A DNA stretch of 64,000 bases, taken from the NCBI GenBank assembly GCA_018242505.1, contig JAFEBU010000071.1:152764-216763 (forward strand), written 5' to 3'. Each line of letters starts with the position of its first letter. Position 1 is the stretch's first letter. A model generated the notes under the pieces. It saw only the letters and a list, made by a program, of their open reading frames with translations, ran no database searches and was not told the origin of the DNA. Origin of the DNA: Pseudomonadota bacterium (lineage in GTDB: Bacteria > Pseudomonadota > Alphaproteobacteria > Reyranellales > Reyranellaceae). The translations under genes and the position numbers were made by a program. This document shows, one piece after another, positions 8,720 to 17,161 of the stretch.

Positions 8720-9007
8720 ATGGACGTTCGCGTTTGGCCGGATCGATTGGGGCTCGGGCAATATGCGGACAGGTTCGTCGCCAATTATATCGATGCCACG
8801 CTGCTCGCCGATGTCGTCGATGGACGGACGACATCTGCCGTCCAGGCCGAGCTCTCGCAGCTTGCCGAACGGACGGCGCGCCGGTTACCGGCAGCTTGCC
8901 CGGGCGATGGCGGCGGCCGCACGGCGAGAGGCGCAGGTTTGACAGCGGGTTCGGGAGCGTGTGAGCGGGCGGGCCAGCACCCCCACGCCAGCGGTCGGGC
9001 CAAATGA
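8720..9007 (+). pseudogene. SAM-domain remnant of a cyclase-type regulator
   Basis: The first 35 or so residues (WPDRLGLGQYADRFVANY, then IDATLLADVVDG) align with the N-terminal SAM domain of the cyclase gene at 10373 (LIDLGLGKYAEAF...DWDVLADL). After that the 95-residue reading frame becomes low-complexity Arg/Gly/Ala sequence with no cyclase, ATPase or TPR part. An alternative frame ends in YRQLARAMAAAARREAQV, so the piece has probably lost its middle and shifted frame. The ribosome site (GGAG, 7 nt before ATG) is intact and it follows the persulfide dioxygenase gene by 9 nt. It may still be translated as a short SAM-like peptide; I treat it as the stump of a lost paralogue. Confidence 0.5.
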
Positions 9008-9065
9008 TCCACGGCGTGTCGGGCTGATCGGCTGTGCGGTGGCCCGGAATTAAGTTTGCGTAGTG

Positions 9066-9079
9066 TGTGATTGATCACA
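9066..9079. promoter_or_regulatory. Crp/Fnr-like dyad upstream of the acyl-CoA dehydrogenase gene
   Basis: TGTGATTGATCACA has perfect 6-bp arms around a TG centre. The half-sites match the Crp TGTGA/TCACA pattern but the spacer is 2 bp shorter than the enteric Crp site. It lies 66 nt before the ATG at 9145. A Crp/Fnr regulator is encoded 5 kb away at 14311. Binding is inferred only. Confidence 0.4.
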
Positions 9080-9144
9080 GTACGCCCTGTTCATTCGACC
9101 TAGGGTCGCCTCCGGAACCAGGGACGGTTTCTCAGGAGGCAACG

Positions 9145-10323
9145 ATGGACACCATGATTGCGGGCTATCAGGTCCTGCCGGACGACATGCTCAAGCGCTT
9201 TGCCGAACGTGTCGGCACCTACGATCGCGAGAATCGCTTTTTCACGGAGGATTTCGAGGATCTGAAGCGCGCCGGCTATCTGACGATCCCTGTCCCCAAG
9301 GAAATGGGGGGCAGGGGGCTCACCCTGGCCGAAGTCTGCCGCGAACAGCGGCGGCTGGCCTATTACGCGCCCGCCACGGCGCTCGGCATCAACATGCACC
9401 TCTATTGGGTGGGACTTGCCGCCGATCTCTATCGCGCCGGCGACCGCTCGCTCGAATGGATGTTGCGCGAGGCGGCAGCCGGCGAGATTTTTGCCGCCGG
9501 CCATGCCGAGCGCGGCAATGACATCCCGGTGCTGCTCTCCACCGCGCAGGCCAAGAAGGTCGACGGCGGCTTCACCTTCACCGGCCGCAAGATGTTCGGC
9601 AGCCTGGCGCCGGTCTGGACCCGCTACGGCATGCACGGCCTGTGGGCCGATGCGCCGGGTGGTCCCAAGGTCGTGCACGGCTTCCTGCCGCGCAACGCCA
9701 AAGGCTATCGCATCGTCGAGACGTGGGACACGCTCGGCATGCGCGCCACCCGCAGCGACGACGTGCTGCTGGAAGGGGCGTTCGTGCCCGACAAATACAT
9801 GGCGCGCACCCTGCCGGCCGGCGGCGCCGACGCCTTCGTGGTCGCGATCTTCGCCTGGGCGCTCATGGGGTTCGCCAACATCTACTGCGGCATCGCCCGG
9901 CGCGCCTGCGACCTGGTGCTGCCGACAGTGAAGGGCAAGAGCTCGATGGGGCTGACCCGAAGCATGGCCTACCATCCCGGCGTGCAGCACGGAGTGGCGG
10001 AGATGGTCATGGCGCTCGACACGATCGCGCCGCTTCTCGACCATGTCGCCAACGAATGGTCGACGGGTGTCGACCACGGTGCGGGCTGGCCGGCCAAGAT
10101 CGTCTCGGCCAAGCTCCATGCCGTCGAGACCTGCTGGAAGATCGTCGACCAGGCGATGGACCTGTCCGGTGGCACCGGCATGTTCAGGTCGAGCGAGCTC
10201 GAGCGGCTGTTCCGCGATGCCCGCTGCGGCCGCTTCCATCCGACCAATTCGATCCTGACCCACGAGATCGTGGCCAAGACCGCGCTCGGCATCGACCTCG
10301 GCGAACAGCCTCGCTGGGGCTGA
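9145..10323 (+). CDS. Acyl-CoA dehydrogenase family flavoprotein
   Basis: 392-residue protein with the acyl-CoA dehydrogenase N-terminal helical domain (residues 10-115), beta-barrel (about 120-215) and C-terminal helical bundle (225-385). Recognisable segments are the FAD/substrate lid region AGHAERGNDIPVLLSTA and the closing SGGTGMFRSSELERLFRDAR motif seen in family members that include flavin-dependent monooxygenases such as DszC. The typical C-terminal catalytic glutamate segment (YEGT-like) is not evident, so the reaction may be dehydrogenation or an acyl-CoA dehydrogenase-fold oxidation. The start at 9145 was chosen for CAGGAGG placed 5 nt upstream. A TGTGAT-TG-ATCACA dyad lies in the leader. 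The cyclase gene starts 49 nt after its stop. Confidence 0.9.
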   Translation: MDTMIAGYQVLPDDMLKRFAERVGTYDRENRFFTEDFEDLKRAGYLTIPVPKEMGGRGLTLAEVCREQRRLAYYAPATALGINMHLYWVGLAADLYRAGDRSLEWMLREAAAGEIFAAGHAERGNDIPVLLSTAQAKKVDGGFTFTGRKMFGSLAPVWTRYGMHGLWADAPGGPKVVHGFLPRNAKGYRIVETWDTLGMRATRSDDVLLEGAFVPDKYMARTLPAGGADAFVVAIFAWALMGFANIYCGIARRACDLVLPTVKGKSSMGLTRSMAYHPGVQHGVAEMVMALDTIAPLLDHVANEWSTGVDHGAGWPAKIVSAKLHAVETCWKIVDQAMDLSGGTGMFRSSELERLFRDARCGRFHPTNSILTHEIVAKTALGIDLGEQPRWG

Positions 10324-10372
10324 CCGCCGGGCCGGTTCCCGCTAGCGTGGCAGGGACGATCGGAGAAGGTCC

Positions 10373-13300
10373 ATGGCCGAAGATCTCGAGCGTTGGCTCA
10401 TCGACCTGGGCCTCGGCAAATATGCCGAGGCCTTCGCGGCCAACAGTGTCGACTGGGATGTGCTGGCCGATCTCAGCGAGAAGGATCTCGAGTCGCTGGG
10501 ACTGCTGTTGGGCGATCGCAAACGTCTGTTGCGGGCGATCGCGTCGCTCGACGGCGAGGCTCCGCCGCCGCGGCGGACGACCGACGGCGCCGAACGTCGG
10601 CAGATCACGGTGATGTTCGTCGACCTTGTCGACTCGACGCCACTGTCCGAACGGTTCGATCCCGAGGATATGCGCGAGCTCTTGCAGACCTTCCACGGCC
10701 TGTGCGCGTCGGCGGTCGAGGCCCAGGGCGGACACGTGGCGCGCTACATGGGAGACGGCATCCTGGTCTATTTCGGCTACCCGCAGGCCCACGAGGACGA
10801 TGCCGCCCGCGCCGTCCATGCCGGGCTCGGCATTCTCGAGAACCTGCGCGCGGCCAATGAGCGGCCGGGTGCGCACGACGCGCGCCTGTACGCATCGGCA
10901 TCTACACCGGTCTCGTCGTGGTAGGCGAGGTGGGTGCGGGAGCGACGCGCGACCAGGATGCGATCACCGGGGAGACGCCCAACATTGCCAACCGGTTGCA
11001 GGGTGAGGCGGCCTCCGACACGATGGTCATCGGCGAGGTCACGCGGAAGCTTGTGGACGGGCTGTTCGAGTTCGAGGATCTCGGTCCGCGTCGGCTCAAG
11101 GGCGTCAGCCATCCCATCTGCATCTATCGTGTTGTCGGCGACAGCGGCGCGGTCGACCGGTTCAGCCTGCGCGCGCGTACCCGACGCAGCATGACGCCGT
11201 TGGTGGGGCGCGAGGCCGAGCTCGACATGTTGCGCCGTCGCTGGCACCAGGTCCGGGATGGCGAGATGCGCAGCGTCCTGCTGGTCGGCGAGGCCGGCAT
11301 CGGCAAGTCGCGCCTGTTGCGGGCGCTGCGCGACAGCCTGAGGGGCGAGACATACAAACTCGCGCCCTTCTTCTGCATGTCCCATCATGTCACCAGCGCC
11401 TTCTGGCCGGTGCTCGACTGGTTCCGGCGCACCTGGAGGCTGGGCCCGTCGTCCCGCCCGCAAGCCGATGCCGGCGTGCTTGGCCGGATCATCGGACCGC
11501 TCAACCTCGACATGGCCGAGACCATGCCCATTCTCGAGGCCTTCCTCGATTTGCCGGGCGACGAGCGCTATCGGCCAGCCGACACCGCCGCGCCGTCCTT
11601 CCGCCGACAACTGATCGATGTCCTGGTGAAGATGATGGCGGCGATGGCGCGCCGATATCCGCTGCTGCTGGTGGTGGAGGATGCCCACTGGATCGACCCG
11701 TCGACGCTCGAATTCCTGCGGCAGGTGCAGGAGCAATTGCCGGCTGCACGGGTGATGCTCCTGATCACCGGCCGGCCGACATTCCGGCCGGACTGGACCT
11801 ATCCGCAGTTCGTCCAGATCAATCTCGATCGCCTGTCGCGGCGCGAGCGCACCGTGATGGTCGAACGGCTGGTCGGCAATCGGGTTCTGCCCGAAGCGGT
11901 TCTCGACGAGATCGTCACCAAGACCGACGGCATTCCGCTGTTCGTCGAGGAGCTGACCAAGGCGGTGCTCGAAGGCGACGTGCTGCGCGAGAGCGGCAAT
12001 GCCTACGAACTCGTGGGCTCCATGCAATCCATCGCCATTCCCGACACCTTGCAGGGATCGCTGATGGCGCGGCTGGACCATCTCGACGCCGAGGCCCGCG
12101 ATGTGGCCCAGATCGGCGCCACCATCGGACGCGAATTCTCTACCGGCCTGCTGGCCCGGCTCGCCGACCGCAGCGAGGAGGAGCTCGCTGCACCGCTGGC
12201 GCGGCTCGTGGCCTCGGAGATCGTCGTGCCGGCGATGGTCGAATCCTTTGCCGGAGCGTCGCATGTGTTTCGCCATGCATTGATTCAGGAAGCCGCCTAT
12301 CAATCGCTGCTGCTGGCGCGCCGGCGCCAGTATCATGCGGCGGCCGCCGAGGCGCTGGAGGCCCACTTTCCCGAAGTCGCGACCATGCAGCCCGAAACCA
12401 TCGCCCAGCACTGGACCTCGGCCAATCGATTGGACGACGCAATCGATTGGTGGCAACGCGCGGGAGAACGCGCGATGGGCCGCAGCGCCTATCAGGAGGC
12501 ATGCGCCCACTTCCAGCGCGGCGTCGAGCTTGCCGAGCGTCAGCCGGGCGACGACCGCGGTCGCTACAGACGCGCCCTTCCGCTGCTGATGGCGCGGGGA
12601 GATGCTGAATTCAGGGCCGCGAGCTCGCCGGCGCAAGCGACCTATCTCGAATGCGCCAGCCTCGCACGCCAGGAGAACCTGCCGACGTTGATGGTCGCAG
12701 CGGCGCTCCGATATGCCGATTCGGAGGTCTATCTCTCCGTTCCCAGTCAGACATCGGTCGCGCTGCTTGACGAGATGCTGGCCGTGGTGGGCGAGGACAC
12801 GGCCGACCGCTGCCAGGTACTGAGCCGGCTCGCCAAGGCGCTGCTGTCGACTGGAGAGACCGAGCGCGGGCGCGATGTGCTCCAGCAAGCCCGCGTGATG
12901 GCCAAGCGGCTGAACGACCGGCGCAGCCTGTACGAGGTGCTGGTCAGCGACCTCATGCCCAATGCCGGCCCACCGCCCTGCGGAGCAGGCGTCGAGGAAC
13001 GCCGGCGCACGTTGACGCTGATCTGGGAAATCGCCCAAGAGTTCGAGTCGATTCTCAAGCTCGAGGCATTGACGCGAATCAGCGCCGGCTTTCTCGAGAT
13101 CGCCGACGTCGATGGATTCGAACGGACACTGCGCATGGAGCGCGAGATCGCGCAGACGACCCGCGCCAGCTTCGACAAGTGGCTCATTGCCAACGGCGAG
13201 GCGATGCATGGCATCATCCAGGGCGCTTTCGCCGAAGCCGAACGGTCATCGCTGGACGCCTTGAACGCTTTGAACGGACACGACGTCGACTTTCCGCTCG

Positions 13301-13935
13301 GCATCCACGGCATGCAGATGTTCACCATCCGGCGTGAACAAGGGCGGCTTGCCGAGGTGGCCCCGCTGGTGAAGCGCTTCGTGCGCGAGAATCCCGACAG
13401 TGCGGTGTGGCGACCCGGCCTCATGCTGATCGCCAGTGACCTCGGCTTCGAGGCCCAGGTACGACGGATGTTCGATGCCATGGCCGAGGCAGGCTTCGCC
13501 TTGCCGCTGGACAGCAAGCGTACGGTGACGCTGGCCTACCTCGCCGAGGTCTGTGCGTGGCTGGGCGACGACCGCCGCGCCGCCGAAATCCACGAGCTGT
13601 TGCTACCCTATCGCGATCTCGCGGTCGTGGTGCCGATCCATGCGCTCTGCTGCGGTGCTGCCGCGCGCTATCTCGGTATGCTCTCGGCGACAATGAAGGA
13701 CTGGCCGGCGGCCGAGCAATATTTCGAGGCCGCCCTGGCGACCGAGGAGCGGATGAAGGCGTGGCCGTGGCTTGCCCATACGCGCCATGAGTACGCGGCG
13801 ATGCTGTTGGCGCGCGGCCGACCGCAGGATAAAGTTCGGGCGGCGGAATTGCGGGATATGTCGCTGGCGGCCGCCGACCGGCTGGGAATGGGCCGTCTTC
13901 GCCAGCGCCTCGTGGGTACAGTTGCTTTGGCCTGA
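10373..13935 (+). pseudogene. SAM-class III cyclase-AAA ATPase-TPR signalling protein, split by a frameshift
   Basis: Two overlapping reading frames (10373-10924 and 10918-13935) together encode one protein of about 1,187 residues. The first frame holds a SAM domain (residues 1-60) and the front half of a class III nucleotide cyclase, with the metal aspartates in FVDLVDST and MGDGILVYFG. The second frame resumes in the cyclase at IGIYTG and VVGEVGAG, with NIANRL. A STAND/AAA-type ATPase follows, with Walker A GEAGIGKS at 124-131 of that fragment and Walker B LLLVVEDAHW, then a long TPR-like helical tail. A single missing base around 10886-10889 (CTG|TACGC where CTGGTACGC is expected) explains the break. 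It is either a recent inactivating mutation, a sequencing error or programmed frameshifting. Intact homologues make cAMP or cGMP from ATP or GTP. Confidence 0.85.
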
Positions 13936-13962
13936 TCGTGCAACCGGATTGTGGGGATTGCG

Positions 13963-14223
13963 ATGCCACGTTACGTGATCGAGCGGAATTTTGCCGAGCA
14001 ACTCGAGGCCTCCAAGCAGGCCAACGACAGGATCAACCGCATCAACGACGAGGAAGGCGTGAAGTGGCTCTTCTCCTTCCTGAGCGCCGACCGCAAGAAG
14101 ACCTATTGTCTTTACGAGGCACCCACCGAGGAGGCGATCCGTGTCGCCGCCCGCCGCGCCGGCCTGCCGGCCGACGTGATCGTCGCGGTCAGCCAGGAGA
14201 TCAGGCCGGACATGTTCGATTAG
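13963..14223 (+). CDS. DUF4242 family small protein (nickel-binding SCO4226-like)
   Basis: 86-residue protein beginning MPRYVIERNF, with ferredoxin-like beta-alpha-beta spacing, WLFSFLSADRKKTYCLYEAPTEE in the middle (quoted here in two known family blocks: WLFSFLS and KTYCLYEAP) and AARRAGLPADVI near the end. This is the DUF4242 pattern; the characterised member SCO4226 of Streptomyces is a nickel-binding protein. The ATG at 13963 fits the conserved N-terminus, while an in-frame GTG 12 nt upstream gives a poorer start. The gene lies 27 nt after the cyclase gene and may be co-transcribed. Its cellular role is not established. Confidence 0.85.
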   Translation: MPRYVIERNFAEQLEASKQANDRINRINDEEGVKWLFSFLSADRKKTYCLYEAPTEEAIRVAARRAGLPADVIVAVSQEIRPDMFD

Positions 14224-14253
14224 CATCCGACCGCGGGTGCACGAATTCGGGGC

Positions 14254-14271
14254 GCCGCGAGGTTTCGCGGC
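14254..14271 (+). terminator. GC-rich hairpin between the DUF4242 and Crp/Fnr genes
   Basis: GCCGCGA/TCGCGGC 7-bp arms with loop GGTT lie 31 nt after the DUF4242 stop. There is no T-tract, so it is a weak terminator or attenuator candidate ahead of the regulator gene. Confidence 0.35.
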
Positions 14272-14310
14272 AGGTCTGCTGGTGTAGGCTTCCGCCCGGG
14301 GGGACCCGGA

Positions 14311-14982
14311 TTGACGCCACACGAACTTTGCCGCCTGCATCCTTTTCTTGCCGCCCTGACCGAGGCGGAGATGCGCGAGCTCCTGAAGCAGGCGCATGTC
14401 AAGCGGCTGGCCGCGAACGACATTGTCTTCCGCAAGGACGATCCGGGCGACGGCCTCTATGGCGTGCTGGCCGGGCGGATCGTGGTCACGGTGGAATCGG
14501 CCGAGGGCAAGGAGCTGATCCTGAACATGTTCGGGCCGGGCGAGTTCTTTGGCGAGATCGCGCTGCTCGACGGCAAGGGGCGCACGGCCACCGCGGTGGC
14601 GCGCGAGCCGAGCGAGCTCCTGTTCCTGGGCCGCGCCGACTTCTTGCCTTTCCTGCGGGAGCGCCATGACGCGGCCGTTCGTATCATCGCCTTGCTCTGC
14701 GATCGGCTGCGGCGCACGACGGACCTGGTCGAGGATTCCGCTTTCCTGAGCGTCTCCAGCCGGCTCGCCAAGCAGCTCGCCATGCTGTCGACCGCCGCCC
14801 CGGACGGCGATCTCGACATCCGCATGTCACAGGAGGAGCTCGCGCAGACACTGGGCGTGTCGCGCGAGATCGTGAGCCGCCAGCTCGCGGCCTGGCGCGA
14901 GGCTGGCGTCATCGAGCTTGGCCGGCGCCGCATCCGGGTCCGCAACGCTGCCGCGCTGGATCGCATTGTCGCCGGGGGATGA
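14311..14982 (+). CDS. Crp/Fnr family transcription regulator
   Basis: 223-residue regulator with an N-terminal cyclic-nucleotide-binding beta-roll (about 10-120), a dimerisation helix (120-150) and a C-terminal winged helix of the HTH_CRP type. The phosphate-binding cassette is well kept (PGEFFGEIALLDGKGRTATA, with G81-E82 and R91-T92). The recognition region is SQEELAQTLGVSREIVSRQL at 173-192. No N-terminal cysteine cluster is present, so it is not an FNR-type oxygen sensor. The start is TTG at 14311, preceded by GGGGGAC. Its position between a nucleotide cyclase gene and aromatic-ring/SDR genes suggests that it reads a cyclic nucleotide and controls nearby operons (inference). Confidence 0.92.
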   Translation: MTPHELCRLHPFLAALTEAEMRELLKQAHVKRLAANDIVFRKDDPGDGLYGVLAGRIVVTVESAEGKELILNMFGPGEFFGEIALLDGKGRTATAVAREPSELLFLGRADFLPFLRERHDAAVRIIALLCDRLRRTTDLVEDSAFLSVSSRLAKQLAMLSTAAPDGDLDIRMSQEELAQTLGVSREIVSRQLAAWREAGVIELGRRRIRVRNAAALDRIVAGG

Positions 14983-15098
14983 TCCTCGCCATCGCTCCGA
15001 CGGGCCGTCCGGCGCCGCCCTGCAGCCGGGGGGACGAGGATGGTTTCGGCCCGGCGTTTGTGCGACACACGGGCGAACGGAATTGGAGGAAAGATCAT

Positions 15099-15869
15099 AT
15101 GGCATCGCCGCTTTTCGACTTGTCGGGCAAGGTCGCTGTCATCACCGGGTCGAGCAAGGGGATCGGCAAATCGATCGCGCTGCATCTTGCGCTGCAGGGT
15201 GCCCGGGTCGTGGTGTCGAGTCGCAAGGCGCCGGCCTGCGAGGAGACGGCGGCGGAGATCCGTAACGCCGGCGGCCACGCCACGGTCATTCCTTGCAACA
15301 TCTCGGACAAGGCGCAGTGTCAGAACCTGATTGCCCAGACCAAGAAGCAGCTTGGGCCGGTCGACATCCTGGTCTGCAACGCGGCGTCCAATCCGTATTA
15401 CGGGCCGACCGAGAAGATGCCGGACGAGGCCTTCACCAAGATCATGCAGAACAACATCCTCAGCAATATCTGGCTGATCAATCTCTGCGTGCCCGACATG
15501 CGGGCGAAGAAGGATGGGGCGGTGATCATCGTGTCGTCGATCGGCGGCGTGCGTGGTACCGCGGTACTGGGCGCCTACGGCATCTCCAAGGCGGCCGACA
15601 TGGCGTTGACGCGCAACCTCGCGGTCGAGCTCGGGCCGGACAACATCCGCATCAACACCATCGCGCCCGGGCTGGTGAAGACCGATTTCGCCAAGGCGCT
15701 GTGGGACAATCCGGAATATCTCGACAAGCGGCTGCAGACGGCGCCCCTGCGCCGCATCGGCGAGCCCGACGATATCGGCGGCATCGCCGTGATGCTGGCC
15801 GGCAAGGCCGGCGCCTTCATCACCGGCCAGACCATCATCGCCGACGCGGGCGTGACCATCGGGAGCTGA
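15099..15869 (+). CDS. SDR family NAD(P)-dependent oxidoreductase
   Basis: 256-residue classical short-chain dehydrogenase. The Rossmann glycine motif TGSSKGIG is at 17-24, the NAG-equivalent is NAA at 94-96, and the catalytic residues are S146/S147, Y160 and K164 (YGISK). The C-terminal region ITGQTIIADAGV is typical of the DHRS4/FabG-like branch that reduces carbonyls or oxidises hydroxyacyl compounds. The start at 15099 follows GGAGGAAAG by 6 nt; open sequence upstream lacks family similarity. The dioxygenase alpha subunit gene begins 5 nt after its stop, so the three genes 15099-17052 form an operon. Confidence 0.94.
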   Translation: MASPLFDLSGKVAVITGSSKGIGKSIALHLALQGARVVVSSRKAPACEETAAEIRNAGGHATVIPCNISDKAQCQNLIAQTKKQLGPVDILVCNAASNPYYGPTEKMPDEAFTKIMQNNILSNIWLINLCVPDMRAKKDGAVIIVSSIGGVRGTAVLGAYGISKAADMALTRNLAVELGPDNIRINTIAPGLVKTDFAKALWDNPEYLDKRLQTAPLRRIGEPDDIGGIAVMLAGKAGAFITGQTIIADAGVTIGS

Positions 15870-15874
15870 CGCGC

Positions 15875-16228
15875 GTGAGCCTCTACCAGGTCCAGAAGCT
15901 GATCTATCAGCTCAATCGCGATCCGCGTACGCGCGAGCGCTATGCGGGCGAGCGCGAGTCGGTGCTGGCCGAGTACGAGTTGACGTCGGAGGAAAGGCGG
16001 GCGCTCACCGAACCCGACATCGGCCTCCTCTATGTCCTTGGCGTGAACGGCCAGCTGCTGATGCACTTCGCGGCCCTGCACAAGATCGAGTGGAATGCCT
16101 ATCTCGAGTCCATGCGCGAGGGCCTCAAGAAGCACGGCCCGGTGCGCGAAGGGGTCTACGCGACGACCGGCTACGAAGGCATCGAGGCGCACGATGCGCG
16201 CCTGAAGCGGGAACGGGAGAAACGCTGA
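15875..16228 (+). CDS. LigA-like alpha subunit of class III extradiol dioxygenase
   Basis: 117-residue all-helical protein starting at a GTG: VSLYQVQKLIYQLNRDP, followed by REGVYATTGYEG near the C-terminus. This resembles the small alpha subunit of protocatechuate 4,5-dioxygenase (LigA) and related ring-opening dioxygenases, which caps the active site of the beta subunit. The beta-subunit gene overlaps its stop (TGATG at 16226-16230), the same alpha-then-beta order as ligAB. The protein has no catalytic metal ligands of its own. Substrate of the complex is unknown; protocatechuate, gallate or another catechol is possible. Confidence 0.88.
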   Translation: MSLYQVQKLIYQLNRDPRTRERYAGERESVLAEYELTSEERRALTEPDIGLLYVLGVNGQLLMHFAALHKIEWNAYLESMREGLKKHGPVREGVYATTGYEGIEAHDARLKREREKR

Positions 16229-17052
16229 TGTCCCTTGTCTATTGCGGCGCCTGCAGCCACGCACCCGGCATCACCGGCCGCGCCGAGCGGGCCGACACCC
16301 AGGCGCGGCAGGCGTTGCACGGGGCGCTCTACCGCATGGGCGACGAGATCCGCGCCATGCGGCCGGATGTCCTGGTCGTGGTGGCGGCCGAGCACTTCGC
16401 CAACTTCTTCATGAACAACATGCCCGCCTTCGCGATGGGCATGGCCGACTCATACGAGGGCCCGATCGAGGACGAGGCGTTCCTGAAGATCAAGCGCACG
16501 CGCGTGCCCGGCAACAAGGCATTGTCGAAGAAGCTGATCGAAGGCGTGATGCAGACGGTCGACGTCGCCTATGCCGAGGAATGGAAGTTCGACCACGGCA
16601 TTTCCGTGCCGCTGCATTTCCTGACGCCGGACTACGACCTGCCGGTGGTTCCGGCGAACATCAACTGCCAGGGCCCGCCGCTCGCACCGCTGAAGCGCGC
16701 CTGGGCGTTCGGCGAGGCGCTGCGGGCCGCCGCCGACGCCGTGCCCGAGCGCATCGCCCTGGTCGCGACCGGCGGCATCTCGCATTGGCCGGCGACGCCG
16801 GACTCGGGAAAAATCAACGAGGCGTGGGACCGCGAGTTCCTGGCGCGCTGGGCGGCCAACGATCGCGACGCGCTGCTCTCCTATACCGATGCCGAAACCT
16901 ACCGCGACGGCGGCCAGGGCGGCTTCGAGATGCGCACCTTCATCGCCGCCGCCGCGGCGGCGAAGGGCGCCAAGGGCCGCATCGATTTCTGCGAACCGAT
17001 TCCCATCTTCGCCGTGAGCTGCACCGTGGCGCGGATGGAACTCGGCGTTTGA
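16228..17052 (+). CDS. LigB-like catalytic beta subunit of class III extradiol dioxygenase
   Basis: 274-residue LigB-superfamily protein. Candidate Fe(II) ligands are H11 (CSHAPG), H56 (AAEHFANFF) and E234 (GGFEMRTF), and the catalytic histidine is H186 in TGGISHWPA. The spacing matches protocatechuate 4,5-dioxygenase LigB (H12, H61, H195, E242). The enzyme would cleave a catechol-type ring with O2 next to one hydroxyl group. It is translationally coupled to the alpha subunit upstream and sits in an operon with an SDR, which could act on the substrate or the ring-cleavage product. No other meta-cleavage genes are adjacent, so the pathway is incomplete here. Confidence 0.9.
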   Translation: MSLVYCGACSHAPGITGRAERADTQARQALHGALYRMGDEIRAMRPDVLVVVAAEHFANFFMNNMPAFAMGMADSYEGPIEDEAFLKIKRTRVPGNKALSKKLIEGVMQTVDVAYAEEWKFDHGISVPLHFLTPDYDLPVVPANINCQGPPLAPLKRAWAFGEALRAAADAVPERIALVATGGISHWPATPDSGKINEAWDREFLARWAANDRDALLSYTDAETYRDGGQGGFEMRTFIAAAAAAKGAKGRIDFCEPIPIFAVSCTVARMELGV

Positions 17053-17057
17053 CCCTC

Positions 17058-17161
17058 CGGCGCTGCGCGCCGCCTCCCGACACTTTGCGTAGGGAGGAAG
17101 ATGGCTTTGCCTTCCCCTTCATGCGGGGAGGGTGGCCTGAAGGGCTGGAGGGGGTCAGGCC
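17058..17161. repeat. Multi-hairpin intergenic element, REP-like, between convergent genes
   Basis: Four inverted repeats lie in about 100 nt: CGGCGC/GCGCCG (17058-17072), CCTCCC/GGGAGG (17073-17097), TCCCC/GGGGA around 17113-17129, and GGCCTGA/TCAGGCC (17134-17161). The last overlaps the stop codon of the minus-strand gene. The pattern resembles dispersed palindromic elements of alphaproteobacterial genomes and could end transcription in both directions. Confidence 0.5.

Noticed and set aside
10777..13209. 810-codon minus-strand frame opposite the cyclase gene
   Set aside because: Antisense of a gene with clear cyclase, Walker and TPR sequence; its own translation has no domain.
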